64,000 nt of DNA, from positions 248,001 to 312,000 of the forward strand of contig QOCQ01000002.1 in NCBI GenBank assembly GCA_003574685.1, given 5' to 3'. The notes beneath the pieces are model-generated. The model saw only the letters and a list, made by a program, of their open reading frames with translations. It did not search any database and was not told where the DNA came from. Position numbers and translations under genes: made by a program. This stretch comes from Rhodospirillaceae bacterium SYSU D60007 (GTDB lineage Bacteria; Pseudomonadota; Alphaproteobacteria; Reyranellales; Reyranellaceae). Positions 34,954 through 43,991 of the stretch are shown in pieces; within the stretch, counting starts at the first letter, position 1, and each line of letters starts with the position of its first letter.

Positions 34954-36015
34954 ATGCGTCTTGGTATGGGGATCCTCGCCGCAACCATCCTGGTCGTGCC
35001 GTTTGGAGCTGCAGCACAAACCGAAGAACCTCGTCCAGCGCAATCCGACATACGCGGTCACCGGGCCATCATCTCGCTGCAGATCGAGAACGATTTCCTG
35101 AGCCGCTGGGCGAACGCCGACCGCGACTATACCAACGGCTTTCGCCTCGGCTGGCTGTCGGCGCCGGTATCCATGCCGGCGTGGTTCGTCGGGCTCACCA
35201 GCCTGCCCACCATTTTTGGCGGGCGGCAGCCCGACAATGTCATCCGGCGGTGGGGCTTCTCCATCGGCCAGAACCTCTACACGCCGGAAGCGACCAACCG
35301 GCGCGAGCTGATCCCCAATGATCGGCCGTATGCCGCCTGGCTCTATGTGGGATTCGCCTTGCAGTATACGTACATGGTCGGAGACCGGCCTGTTCGCCTC
35401 GATACCTTCGAGCTGGATATTGGCGTGATCGGCCCGGCCGCCGGCGGGCGCTTCGTGCAGAACAACTTCCACAGGCTGCTGGGCGCCGACCGCGCCCGCG
35501 GCTGGCACAATCAGCTTCACAACGAGCCCACCATCAACCTCATGCTGGAGCGGCGCTGGCGCGTCAGCAGCCTGAGGGGCGAGCTGCCGCCATTGACGCT
35601 GGAGACCGACATCATTCCCAGCGTCGGCATCGCACTGGGCAACGTCGCCACCTACGCTTCCGCCGGTGCCGTCCTGCGCATCGGCCGGCGCCTGCGCGAT
35701 GATTTCGGGCCGCCGCGTCCGCGTCCGTCAATGCCCGGCACGGAAACCTTCGCCGGCAGCGACGGGTTCGGCTGGTACTTCTTTGTCGGGCTCGAAGGCC
35801 AGGCCTGGGCCCGCAACATTTTCCTCGACGGCAACACCTTCCGCGACAGCCACAACGTCGACCGGCGGCCTTTCGTCGTCGAGGCGCAGGCCGGCGTTGC
35901 CCTGCTCCTTCGCAACATGAGGGTCAGCCTGACCCAGGTGCTGCGCTCGCCCGAGTTCTCCGAACGCGACCGCTGGCAGCAGTTCGGCTCGATCAGCGTG
36001 GCGTTCCGCTACTAA
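34954..36015 (+). CDS. lpxR: Lipid A deacylase LpxR family outer membrane protein
   Basis: A 353-residue outer-membrane beta-barrel with a signal peptide (MRLGMGILAATILVVPFGAA, cleavage likely after AAA). The mature part holds SLQIENDFLSRWANADRDYT, with the Asn-Asp pair and the later NGFRLGW that fit LpxR active-site positions, and ends in an aromatic Tyr as expected for a barrel. LpxR-family proteins remove the 3'-acyloxyacyl chain of lipid A in a calcium-dependent manner. The start at 34954 is chosen for the signal peptide; the frame continues to 34786. Its end overlaps the convergent fdsB by 23 bases. Confidence 0.85.
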   Translation: MRLGMGILAATILVVPFGAAAQTEEPRPAQSDIRGHRAIISLQIENDFLSRWANADRDYTNGFRLGWLSAPVSMPAWFVGLTSLPTIFGGRQPDNVIRRWGFSIGQNLYTPEATNRRELIPNDRPYAAWLYVGFALQYTYMVGDRPVRLDTFELDIGVIGPAAGGRFVQNNFHRLLGADRARGWHNQLHNEPTINLMLERRWRVSSLRGELPPLTLETDIIPSVGIALGNVATYASAGAVLRIGRRLRDDFGPPRPRPSMPGTETFAGSDGFGWYFFVGLEGQAWARNIFLDGNTFRDSHNVDRRPFVVEAQAGVALLLRNMRVSLTQVLRSPEFSERDRWQQFGSISVAFRY

Positions 36016-37561
36016 CGGCCTGCGGCATGCCAAAATCCTCCGGGAAATGGCGGATGGCGCTCATCACCGGATAAGGGGTGAAACCACCCAGCGCGCACAG
36101 GGAGCCGAATTTCAGCGTCTCGCACAGGTCGGTGATCAGCGCCAGATGCGCCGCGCGGTCGCCCTCGCCGCGCATGATGCGATCGATGACCTCGGCGCCG
36201 CGGGTCGATCCGATGCGACAGGGCGTGCACTTGCCGCAGGATTCGATGGCACAGAACTCCATCGCGAAGCGGGCCTGGCGCGCCATATCGACCGTGTCAT
36301 CGAAGACGACGATGCCGCCATGTCCGATCAGTCCGTCGCGTGCCGCAAAGGCCTCGTAGTCGAACGGTGTATCGAACAAGCGCCGCGGAAAATAGGCGCC
36401 CAAGGGTCCGCCGACCTGCACCGCGCGCACAGGACGGCCGCTCGCCGTGCCGCCGCCGATATCATCCACCAGCTCGCCCAGCGACAGGCCGAAGCCTGCT
36501 TCGAACAGGCCGCCGTATTTCACGTTGCCCGCAAGCTGGATGGGCATGGTGCCGCGCGACTTGCCGAAACCATGAGCCGCATAGGCCGCCGCGCCTTCGG
36601 CGAGGATGAAGGGCACCGCCGCCAGCGACAACACGTTGTTGATCACCGTCGGAGAGGCGAACAGACCGCGGTGCGCGGGCAGCGGCGGCTTGGCCCGCAC
36701 CTGGCCGCGCCGGCCCTCGATGCTCTCCAGCAGGGCCGTCTCCTCGCCGCAGACATAGGCGCCGGCGCCGACACGCACCTCAAGGTCGAACGCATGCGGC
36801 GAGTCCGTGACGCGCGTTCCGATGTAGCCGGCGTGCCGGGCTGCATCGATGGCCGCGCGAATCACCGCTATCGCTTGCGGGTATTCCGAGCGAATGTACA
36901 CGTAGCCCTTCGTGGCGCCGACCGCGATGCCGGCGATCGTCATGCCTTCGATCAGAACGAAGGGATCGCCTTCCATGATCATGCGGTCCGCGAAGGTGCC
37001 CGAATCGCCTTCGTCGGCGTTGCACACGATGTATTTCTGCGCGCCGGGCGCCTGCAGGGCGGTGCGCCACTTCACGCCGGTCGGAAATCCCGCGCCGCCG
37101 CGGCCGCGCAGCCCCGACTGCACCACCGCTTCGACGATATCGGCCGGCGCCATGGCGATAGCACGTTCCAGACCGCGCCAGCCACCATGACCGCCGTAGT
37201 CCTGCGGCGACAACGGATCGACGATGCCGCAGCGCGCGAATGTCAGCCGCGTCTGGCGGCTGAGAAACGGCAGAGCCTCGGGACGCCCCAGCCGCAGCGG
37301 GTGTGGTGCGCCCGACAGCATGCCTGCGTCCAGTAGCGGCTCGACGTCATCGGCCGAAACCGGTCCATAGGCGATGCGCTCCGTATCGGTCGCGACCTCG
37401 ATCATGGGTTCGAGCCAGTAGAGGCCGCGCGAGCCCGTGCGTACGATCTCCACAGGCGCACCGCGCCGCGCCGCGCCGGCGTGCAATGCCTGCGCGACCC
37501 TCTCGGCGCCGACGGCGAGAGCCCCGGCATCGCGCGGAACGAACAGGCGGATCGCAGTCAT
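35993..37561 (-). CDS. fdsB: NAD-dependent formate dehydrogenase beta subunit (NuoF-like flavoprotein)
   Basis: A 522-residue diaphorase subunit that carries FMN and a 4Fe-4S cluster and reduces NAD+. An N-terminal thioredoxin-like/NuoE-type segment is followed by the NuoF core: GRGGAGFPTGVKW (about 154-166, NADH binding), NADEGDSGTFADR (about 180-192), GAGAYVCGEETALLESIEG (about 262-280) and the cluster motif ESCGKCTPCRIG (about 440-451) with a distal cysteine in FGSLCALGG. The FdsB fold differs from NuoF in its fused N-terminal domain. It is co-translated with fdsG (four-base overlap). Its catalytic partner fdsA is at 8449-11295. Confidence 0.94.
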   Translation of the reverse strand: MTAIRLFVPRDAGALAVGAERVAQALHAGAARRGAPVEIVRTGSRGLYWLEPMIEVATDTERIAYGPVSADDVEPLLDAGMLSGAPHPLRLGRPEALPFLSRQTRLTFARCGIVDPLSPQDYGGHGGWRGLERAIAMAPADIVEAVVQSGLRGRGGAGFPTGVKWRTALQAPGAQKYIVCNADEGDSGTFADRMIMEGDPFVLIEGMTIAGIAVGATKGYVYIRSEYPQAIAVIRAAIDAARHAGYIGTRVTDSPHAFDLEVRVGAGAYVCGEETALLESIEGRRGQVRAKPPLPAHRGLFASPTVINNVLSLAAVPFILAEGAAAYAAHGFGKSRGTMPIQLAGNVKYGGLFEAGFGLSLGELVDDIGGGTASGRPVRAVQVGGPLGAYFPRRLFDTPFDYEAFAARDGLIGHGGIVVFDDTVDMARQARFAMEFCAIESCGKCTPCRIGSTRGAEVIDRIMRGEGDRAAHLALITDLCETLKFGSLCALGGFTPYPVMSAIRHFPEDFGMPQAVSSGTPR

Positions 37562-38037
37562 GATCCGGCGCGCAGTTCGTCGAGCAGTGCTGCCAGACGG
37601 CCGCCGTTCAGCCGGCCCACCGGCTGGTCGTCAAGAAGCAGCGCTGGTGCGGTCGCACAGAGCCCCAGGCAATACACCGGCTCCAGGGTAACGGCGCAAT
37701 CCGCGCTGGTGTCGCCCCAGCCGATTTGCAGTGCCGCCTGCACCTGTGCCGCCAGCGCTTCCGCGCCCATCGACTGGCAGGCCTCGGCCCGGCACAGCTT
37801 CAGCACATGGTGGCCAATTGGTTGGCGGCGGAAGTCGTGATAGAAGCTCACGACGCCATACACCTCGGCGCGCGTCAGGTTGAGGGCGTCGGCCACCATC
37901 AGAATCGCCGCATCGGGGATATAGCCGAAGGTTTCCTGCAGGGCCTGAAGAATCGGCAAGGTCGCGCCCGCATCCCCTGTACGGGCTGCGATGATTGCCG
38001 CCGCACGCTCGGGCGACCAAGGTTCAGGTCCGGACAT
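37558..38037 (-). CDS. fdsG: NAD-dependent formate dehydrogenase gamma subunit (NuoE-like)
   Basis: A 159-residue thioredoxin-fold 2Fe-2S subunit with the four cysteine ligands in LCRAEACQSMGAE (about 85-97, two Cys) and VYCLGLCATAPAL (about 122-134, two Cys). It passes electrons between FdsA and FdsB. The start at 38037 (MSGPEPWSPERA) has GAGGAAGC upstream; the open frame to 38148 runs into the recR end and is rejected. The four-base overlap with fdsB shows the two are an operon, located between recR and lpxR. Confidence 0.93.
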   Translation of the reverse strand: MSGPEPWSPERAAAIIAARTGDAGATLPILQALQETFGYIPDAAILMVADALNLTRAEVYGVVSFYHDFRRQPIGHHVLKLCRAEACQSMGAEALAAQVQAALQIGWGDTSADCAVTLEPVYCLGLCATAPALLLDDQPVGRLNGGRLAALLDELRAGS

Positions 38038-38065
38038 GACTGCGCTTCCTCTGATAGCCGGCCGC

Positions 38066-38662
38066 TCAGACCGCCCGTCGCGCCTTGAAGGCGGCCGACA
38101 GGGTACCATCATCGAGGTGGTCGATCTCGCCACCCACCGGCAAGCCATGCGCCAGACGCGAGAGCTTCACATCGGCGAAGGCCGCCAGCCGGTCGGCGAC
38201 ATAGTGCGCCGTCGTCTGGCCGTCGACCGTGGCGTTGGTGGCAAGGATGACCTCGCGTACGCCACCGCCCCGCACACGCGCGACCAGCGAGTCGATGTTG
38301 AGGTCCTCGGGGCCGACGCCGTCGAGTGCCGACAGCGTGCCGCCCAGCACGTGATATCGGCCACTGAAGACATGGCCGCGCTCCATCGCCCATAAATCGG
38401 CCACGTCCTCGACCACGCAGATCGTCGTGCTGTCCCGCCGCTCGTCGCGACAAACGGTACAGGGATCGACGCTGTCGAAGTTGCCGCACACGGTACAGGT
38501 GCGGATCGCATCGGCGGCCTGCTCCAGCGCCTGCGCCAGCGGCCGCAGCACGGCCTCGCGCTTCTTCAGCAGATGCAGCGCCGCGCGCCGTGCCGAGCGC
38601 GGCCCCAGCCCCGGCAGCTTCGCCAGCAACTGGATCATGCGCACAATCTCGGGCCCGTTCAT
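38066..38662 (-). CDS. recR: Recombination mediator protein RecR
   Basis: A 198-residue DNA-repair protein acting with RecF and RecO to load RecA. Helix-hairpin-helix ([20 protein letters not shown], about 8-27), zinc finger [16 protein letters not shown] (about 57-72), and Toprim domain with [15 protein letters not shown] and [15 protein letters not shown]. The ATG at 38662 matches the family length; the in-frame start at 38749 lies in a repeat. It forms the common recR-ybaB-dnaX cluster, here separated from ybaB by a palindromic repeat (38677-38771). Confidence 0.95.
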   Translation of the reverse strand: MNGPEIVRMIQLLAKLPGLGPRSARRAALHLLKKREAVLRPLAQALEQAADAIRTCTVCGNFDSVDPCTVCRDERRDSTTICVVEDVADLWAMERGHVFSGRYHVLGGTLSALDGVGPEDLNIDSLVARVRGGGVREVILATNATVDGQTTAHYVADRLAAFADVKLSRLAHGLPVGGEIDHLDDGTLSAAFKARRAV

Positions 38663-38676
38663 GGCCGTGGCAGTGT

Positions 38677-38771
38677 GAGCGCAGGCATCTTGCCCGCATC
38701 GGCGCGCCAGCGCCGAGAAAGTTTCGCCCTCCGCTTGCGCTGCGGGCAATGCGGGCGGGACGCCCGCGCTC
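38677..38771. repeat. Imperfect inverted repeat between recR and ybaB
   Basis: The left side GAGCGCAGGCATCTTGCCCG and the right side ending CGGGACGCCCGCGCTC are near-complementary. The same core (GCGGGC, GACGCCCGC) forms the element at 53079-53175, so this is a member of one dispersed family. Confidence 0.65.
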
Positions 38772-38786
38772 CCTGGGCATGAAGTG

Positions 38787-39116
38787 TCACAGCTTGAAGC
38801 CGGGGGGCAAGGGCAGACCGCCGGTCAGGCTGCGCATCTGCTCCTGCACCAGAGCCTCGACCTTGGACCGCGCGTCGTTGCAGGCGGCCACGATCAGGTC
38901 TTCCAGCACACCCCTGTCGCCGGGCGTCATCAGCGAGGGATCGACCTCGACGCGGCGCGTCTCGTTCCTGCCGTTGAGCGTCACCTTCACCATGCCGCCG
39001 CCCGACTGGCCGACCACCTCGGTGTCTGCCAGACGCTCCTGCAGCTCGCCGAGCTTCTGCTGCATTTCCTGCGCCTGCTTCATCAGGGCGCCGAAATCCT
39101 TCAAACCACCGATCAT
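38787..39116 (-). CDS. YbaB/EbfC nucleoid-associated protein
   Basis: A 109-residue dimeric DNA-binding protein beginning [20 protein letters not shown], with the family core [22 protein letters not shown] (in part) and [13 protein letters not shown] at the end. It sits directly after dnaX (12-base gap) in the usual dnaX-ybaB-recR order. Members bind DNA with little sequence specificity and bridge or bend it. Confidence 0.93.
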   Translation of the reverse strand: MIGGLKDFGALMKQAQEMQQKLGELQERLADTEVVGQSGGGMVKVTLNGRNETRRVEVDPSLMTPGDRGVLEDLIVAACNDARSKVEALVQEQMRSLTGGLPLPPGFKL

Positions 39117-39128
39117 GGCCAGTCCGTC

Positions 39129-40985
39129 CTAGTCGCGTTCCGGGAACTCATCGAAGGCGTCCACGGGATAGTCTTCCGCCTCGGTCGCCTCTTCCCCATC
39201 CAGGCCGCTGTCCGCCGGCGCGGAAGGAGGCACCAACGCCGTCTCATCCTTCGTCCGCACCGCCTCCAGGGTCGCGTCCGGGAACGCCGCCAGGGCCGCC
39301 TGCACCAGCGGGTGCTCCATCGCCCGCGTCCGGCGTGCATCCTCCGCCACCGCCCGCTGCTGCGCCAGTGTCGGCTCGCCGGCATCCCCCGAGACGGACA
39401 CCATCCAGCGCCGGCCGGTCCACTGCGACAGCAGTTCGGCAATGCGGGACGCAAGGTCGCGCGGTGCCGCCAGCGCTGGCCGGAACTCCAGCCGGCCGGG
39501 CTCACAGCGCACCGGGTGAATGTCACGGCTGAGATGATGCGCCAGAACCGGCTCGCGGCGTTGCTCGAACAGCGCCACCACCTCGGCGAAGGTTGCGGGC
39601 GACGGTCGCGGTGCCGGCGCCTCGGTGGCAACGCCGGTAGCGGGCGCCGCGGCCGTGGCAGCACCCGACGTCGCAAGCCGCGCCACGGGCGGCCCTGAGG
39701 TTCCAGCCGGCCGCACAGGGGGTTGAGCCGCCGCCTGCGCAATGCCGCTGCTCACAGGACCGGTCCCCGAGGACATGGCGGCCCGCGGCGCACCGCCATT
39801 GCCGGCGGTTACGACGCCGCCATTGGCTTCCCCCAGCGCGCGCAGGGCATCGGCCGGTGCGGGCAGGTTCGCGGCATAACACAGCCGGATCGCCACCATC
39901 TCGGCCGCCCGGATCGGCGATGGCGCCTTCTGCGTTTCCTCCAGCCCCTTCAGCAGCATCTGCCAGGTACGGGTCAATTGCGCCATCGCCAGCCGCTTCG
40001 CCATATCGGCGCCGCGCGAGCGCTCCAGCTCGGCCGCACCAACCGCCGACTCTGGCACCACCTTGAGGCGGGTCAGCCAGTGCGCCAACTCCAGCAGATC
40101 CTGCAAAACGACCACGGGATCGGCGCCGCAATCATACATGTCCCGCAGCAGCGCCAGAGCCGCCGGCGCATCGCCCTTCATCAGCAGGTCAAAGAGGTCG
40201 AACACCCGTCCACGGTCGGCGAGCCCCAGCATGTCGCGGACCTGCCCGGCATCGACCACACCGCCGCCATGCGCGATGGCCTGGTCGAGCAGGCTCAGGC
40301 CGTCGCGCACCGAACCATCGGCAGCCTGCGCGATCAGCCGCAGCGCCTCGGGCGAGATCTCCACCTTCTCGGTTTCGGCGACGCGGGCAAAATGCGTCGT
40401 CAGGAGTTCGACCGGCACGCGGCGCAGGTCGAAGCGCTGGCAGCGCGAAAGCACCGTCACCGGCACCTTGCCAACTTCGGTCGTCGCGAACAGGAACTTT
40501 ACGTGCGGTGGCGGCTCTTCCAGAGTCTTCAGGAGGCCGTTGAAGGCATGCTTCGAGAGCATATGCACTTCATCGATGATGTAGATCTTGTAGCGCGCCG
40601 CGGCCGGTCGATAGCGTACGCCCTCGATAATCTCGCGGATGTCGTCGATGCCGGTACGACTGGCGGCGTCCATCTCCTGGACATCGACATGGCGGTCCTC
40701 GGCGATCGCCACGCAGTGTTCGCAAACACCGCAGGGGTCCATCGTCGGCCCGCCCTTGCCGTCCGGCCCGATGCAGTTCAGCGCCTTGGCGATGATCCTC
40801 GCGGTCGTCGTCTTGCCGACGCCGCGCACGCCGGTCAGCATGAAGGCATGCGCCAGCCGTCCGGACTCCAGCGCATTGCGCAATGTCCGCACCATGGCGT
40901 CCTGGCCGATCAGGGTGGCGAAGTCGGCCGGCCGGTATTTGCGGGCGAGAACGCGATAGGGCGAACCGTCGGCGATGTCGTTCAT
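39129..40985 (-). CDS. dnaX: DNA polymerase III gamma/tau subunit
   Basis: A 618-residue clamp-loader subunit. Walker A GVRGVGKTTTARI (about residues 53-65), zinc module with CGVCEHCVAI (about 86-95), Walker B YIIDEVHML (about 132-140, DEVH), and sensor SRCQRFDLRRVP. After about residue 370 comes a proline/alanine-rich linker and a C-terminal tau domain. It is preceded by the SRP RNA on the same strand, as in many alphaproteobacteria. The start MNDIADGSPYRVLARKYRP is at a normal position. Confidence 0.95.
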   Translation of the reverse strand: MNDIADGSPYRVLARKYRPADFATLIGQDAMVRTLRNALESGRLAHAFMLTGVRGVGKTTTARIIAKALNCIGPDGKGGPTMDPCGVCEHCVAIAEDRHVDVQEMDAASRTGIDDIREIIEGVRYRPAAARYKIYIIDEVHMLSKHAFNGLLKTLEEPPPHVKFLFATTEVGKVPVTVLSRCQRFDLRRVPVELLTTHFARVAETEKVEISPEALRLIAQAADGSVRDGLSLLDQAIAHGGGVVDAGQVRDMLGLADRGRVFDLFDLLMKGDAPAALALLRDMYDCGADPVVVLQDLLELAHWLTRLKVVPESAVGAAELERSRGADMAKRLAMAQLTRTWQMLLKGLEETQKAPSPIRAAEMVAIRLCYAANLPAPADALRALGEANGGVVTAGNGGAPRAAMSSGTGPVSSGIAQAAAQPPVRPAGTSGPPVARLATSGAATAAAPATGVATEAPAPRPSPATFAEVVALFEQRREPVLAHHLSRDIHPVRCEPGRLEFRPALAAPRDLASRIAELLSQWTGRRWMVSVSGDAGEPTLAQQRAVAEDARRTRAMEHPLVQAALAAFPDATLEAVRTKDETALVPPSAPADSGLDGEEATEAEDYPVDAFDEFPERD

Positions 40986-41045
40986 GCGGCGACCGCCCCA
41001 CTGGCCCCCGGCCTGTCGGCGCGGGCGGCGATACTTGCAGTCCGG

Positions 41046-41143
41046 GTGGGAGACCGGACACGACCCGCAGCGAATTCGTTACGGCTGCTTCCTTCCGGAC
41101 CTGACCGGGTTGGCGAAGACTGCGTCCGCGCCGGCCTCCCAAG
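41046..41143 (-). ncRNA. ffs: Signal recognition particle RNA (bacterial small type)
   Basis: On the minus strand GGTCAGGTCCGGAAGGAAGC, continued by AGCC, is the invariant apical domain with its GGAA loop that binds Ffh. GGGAGGCCGG (41140-41131) and CCGGTCTCCC (41057-41048) pair to close the terminal helix, giving a roughly 95-100-base hairpin RNA. Ends are approximate. It lies directly upstream of dnaX, a common location in alphaproteobacteria. Confidence 0.93.
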
Positions 41144-41289
41144 CGGGTTATATCAGGAGTTAGGGCACCGGCCGCAAGGGCCATCAGCAGGGACCAGCCC
41201 TGCTTCCAGACACAAGGAGACCTTCCTCCGACGGGCGGAGGAAGGTCCGGGTTGTTTCGCCCGAAAGGTGCGAGGAAGTCGGAGTCGGG

Positions 41290-42639
41290 CTATTCGACGA
41301 GAGTCGGCTGCACCAGGGCGACGCTGCCGACCGCCGACTTGGCGATGGCCTTGAAGGTGGTGAGCAGGCCATCGACGGTCGTGGTGGAGAACCGGTGGTC
41401 AGCGCTGGTGGCGCAGTTCTTCCACAGGTTCACCGCCGTCGAGTTGCCCGCGTCGAGACCATAGCCGACCGTGTAGATGGTGATGCCCTGGGCCTTCATG
41501 TTCGTGCACAGCTTCTGCGTCTGGGCGGTGGAATTGCCGTTGCCCGCCTCGTAGTAGCTGTTCATGTCGAAGTCGGACAGCAGCACGGCGACCTTGAGCG
41601 TCTTGCTCGCGTCGTAATCGCCGGCCGCGTTCTCGCCGGAGAAGATGCCCGACCATTTCGGCGACAGCAGGTACCAGCTCCAGGCCACGCCGATATGACC
41701 GGCGGTGGTGCCGCTGGCGGAGAAGTCGCTGATCGTGGACTTCAGGGCGTCCTTGTCGATCGAGAGCGGGTGCATCAGCGAGCTGGACGGAACGTTGTAC
41801 GAGTAGTTCTGGACAGTCGACGCGTAGGGACCCATGGCATCGTCCCGCTTCGACCTGAAGCTGCCCAGCCACTTGCCCGAAGCCGGCGCATCGTCGGTGA
41901 GGCCAGACGCGCCGGCCCGTTCGACAACGCTGCTCCAGTTGCCGCTGAGGGTCTTGTTCGTGGCCTTCTTGTAGTAGGCACTGCCCACGTTCACGGCCGA
42001 CGAATACGGCACGATAGCCACGCGCGAGGTGAACGGCGTCTGAATCGGCTGCACGACGGTGTCGACCAGCGCCTTGGCCGCAGTCTGCATGGCCTCAAGC
42101 TTGCTCGTGCCCCGGATCTCGCTGTTGCCGCCCATGGAGCTGCTGACGTCGAGCATCATCGAGACTTCGAGGTTCTTGCCGAGCTTGGTCGACTGATAGC
42201 CGACGGCGCGCGCCGACAGGGACTGATCGTTGCTCAGGAAGTAGGCGCTGAAGAACAGCGGCAGCTTCTTGCTGATGACGACCTCGACCGCGCCTTCCTT
42301 GCCGGCATAGGCTCCCGACAGGGGCGGCGAATTTACAGCGATGGTCATGCTGCCGTCGGCAACATAGCCGTTGCGCTTCGCGTCATTGACGGCCACCGCC
42401 TTGGCGGTTTCCACCGAAGCGCCGTCATAAAGCGCGCGGACCGCGCCGAGACCGGCGGTGTCGGCTACCTGCTGAAGCCGACGCTTCTCGAGGTACCAGA
42501 TGCCGGTGTCGAGGCCGATGCCCAGCGCCCCGATCACAACAGGGATCGACAGGGCCGCCAGGATGACCGTACCGCCTTGGGTATCGCGGCGCAGCGAGAC
42601 GCCTGCCATCAGCCATGACTTCAGACGTACCAGATTCAT
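41290..42639 (-). CDS. TadE/TadG-family pilus-type protein with von Willebrand A domain
   Basis: A 449-residue protein with an N-terminal TadG-like segment: basic start, then a hydrophobic helix (VILAALSIPVVIGALGIGLDTG, about residues 24-45, described by position) followed by WYLEKRRLQQVADTAGLGAV. The VWA domain has the MIDAS motif MLDVSSSMGG (DxSxS, about 163-172). TadG proteins are associated with the Flp/tight-adherence pilus machinery and may sit in the envelope. No other tad genes are in the window, so it is an orphan here. GGGGGAA lies six bases before the ATG at 42639. Confidence 0.85.
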   Translation of the reverse strand: MNLVRLKSWLMAGVSLRRDTQGGTVILAALSIPVVIGALGIGLDTGIWYLEKRRLQQVADTAGLGAVRALYDGASVETAKAVAVNDAKRNGYVADGSMTIAVNSPPLSGAYAGKEGAVEVVISKKLPLFFSAYFLSNDQSLSARAVGYQSTKLGKNLEVSMMLDVSSSMGGNSEIRGTSKLEAMQTAAKALVDTVVQPIQTPFTSRVAIVPYSSAVNVGSAYYKKATNKTLSGNWSSVVERAGASGLTDDAPASGKWLGSFRSKRDDAMGPYASTVQNYSYNVPSSSLMHPLSIDKDALKSTISDFSASGTTAGHIGVAWSWYLLSPKWSGIFSGENAAGDYDASKTLKVAVLLSDFDMNSYYEAGNGNSTAQTQKLCTNMKAQGITIYTVGYGLDAGNSTAVNLWKNCATSADHRFSTTTVDGLLTTFKAIAKSAVGSVALVQPTLVE

Positions 42640-42994
42640 GTATTCCCCCAATCGCCGCGATGGCTTGCCTGAGGACAAACGGGCTCCTTCGGGCGGCGCG
42701 ACGCCGTCACGTCCACTGCGGGAGGCCTGTTCAGGAATCGCGATGCGATAGGCGTCGCGGACTGCAAAAAATACGTTGGCGAAAACTCGGTTGGACTATG
42801 GACAGCTTCAACTTGCGGCCGGCGTTCCCGTCAAAAAAATTGACGCTTGACTGGCCTGTTATGAATGAAATGTAAAAGAATGACGCGAAATCGTCAAGAA
42901 ATTTTGCAGCCTTGAGTCTAAACTCAAACGACATTCACGATTCATTGACGATACTATGTACTCAGACGCATCTTAATGCAATTGAATGAAGGCA
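42640..42994. other. Intergenic region upstream of the VWA/TadG gene
   Basis: No credible gene lies in these 355 bases. The stretch from about 42770 is markedly AT-richer than its surroundings. It contains CGTCAA-AAAAA-TTGACG (42829-42845) and TTGAGT-CTAA-ACTCAA (42912-42927), two inverted repeats that could be regulator sites or RNA hairpins, plus short TTGAC-like hexamers. The promoter of the TadG-like gene should lie here. Confidence 0.5.
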
Positions 42995-43990
42995 TTAGCA
43001 GTCATTCCGTGACTGCTTCGCGGCAGGCAAGGGAGCGGCGCGCCGCTGCGCTATGTCGCATTTTCGGGTTTGCCACCAGGTTTGCGCACCCGCCCAGGTC
43101 CCCAGCGTCACTTCCCGCAGCCCCGGCCAGGCCTTGCGATCGCAGTGCAGGCCATAGATCACCGCCGCAGCCAGGCCCGGCGACAAACGGCTGCCCCAGA
43201 GAAGCTGGTACAGAAGGACGGCCGCAGCGCGCGTGGGGGGCAGGTACTCGAGATAGCCCAGGGTCGCGTTATGAACCAGGTCGCGAAGGGCGCCCTGGTC
43301 GATCTGGTTACGCTGGTCCGAGTCAGGGCGTGCTGCCGGATAGTGGTCGACCAGAATGGCCGGATCGTAGATGAGCTTCCAGCCGGCCAAGCGGATCGCG
43401 CCGCCGAACAGGTACTCATTCGCCACCTGCGCGCCCCTGCCCCGCAGGCGTCTGTCAAAGCGAAGGCTGCCGATGGCGGCACGCCGGAAGGCCATGCACA
43501 CACCCTTCAGGGCCTCGACTTCGCGTGGCGGCCCGACGCCGCAATTGTGATTCCCGTAGATCCGGCCATACCAGGTGCTGATCCCGACCCGGTCCTGCGA
43601 CGGCCAGTCGTCCTTCCGGCCCTCCTGGAAGATGCGATCGCGCCCGCCGACGCCCCCCAGCCGCTGGTCCTGCTGGAAGTGGCCTGCGATCCGTTCCAGC
43701 CAGTCGGGGTGCGGCGCCGCGTCATCGTCGGTCATGGCCACCACATCGCCGATCGCCTGCTCCAGCCCAATGTTCAGGGCGGCAACGACCCCGGGAACGC
43801 CCACGATATGGATTTGCAGCGGCAGGCCCGTTGCATCGTACGCCGCCAGCATGGCTTCTGTGGCGGCATCCGAATCGCGGCGCACCACGTTCACCCGCAC
43901 CGGCGAGAGCGTCTGCTTCTTGAGCGCATCGAGACATCGCCGCAGATCGTCGGGCCGCCTGTAGGTCGGCACGATGACCGTGACGTCCAT
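42995..43990 (-). CDS. Glycosyltransferase family 2 protein
   Basis: A 331-residue GT-A fold transferase starting MDVTVIVPTYRRPDDLRRCL. The nucleotide-sugar binding DDD motif is in VAMTDDDAAPHPDW (about 86-99). LKGVCMAFRRAAI fits the acceptor-side segment of family 2. It starts one base after the stop of the hydroxyacid dehydrogenase gene upstream (TGACATG), so the two are coupled, probably as a tail of the yej operon. Sugar and acceptor are unknown; no polysaccharide locus is near. Confidence 0.88.
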   Translation of the reverse strand: MDVTVIVPTYRRPDDLRRCLDALKKQTLSPVRVNVVRRDSDAATEAMLAAYDATGLPLQIHIVGVPGVVAALNIGLEQAIGDVVAMTDDDAAPHPDWLERIAGHFQQDQRLGGVGGRDRIFQEGRKDDWPSQDRVGISTWYGRIYGNHNCGVGPPREVEALKGVCMAFRRAAIGSLRFDRRLRGRGAQVANEYLFGGAIRLAGWKLIYDPAILVDHYPAARPDSDQRNQIDQGALRDLVHNATLGYLEYLPPTRAAAVLLYQLLWGSRLSPGLAAAVIYGLHCDRKAWPGLREVTLGTWAGAQTWWQTRKCDIAQRRAAPLPAAKQSRNDC

Positions 43991-43991
43991 G

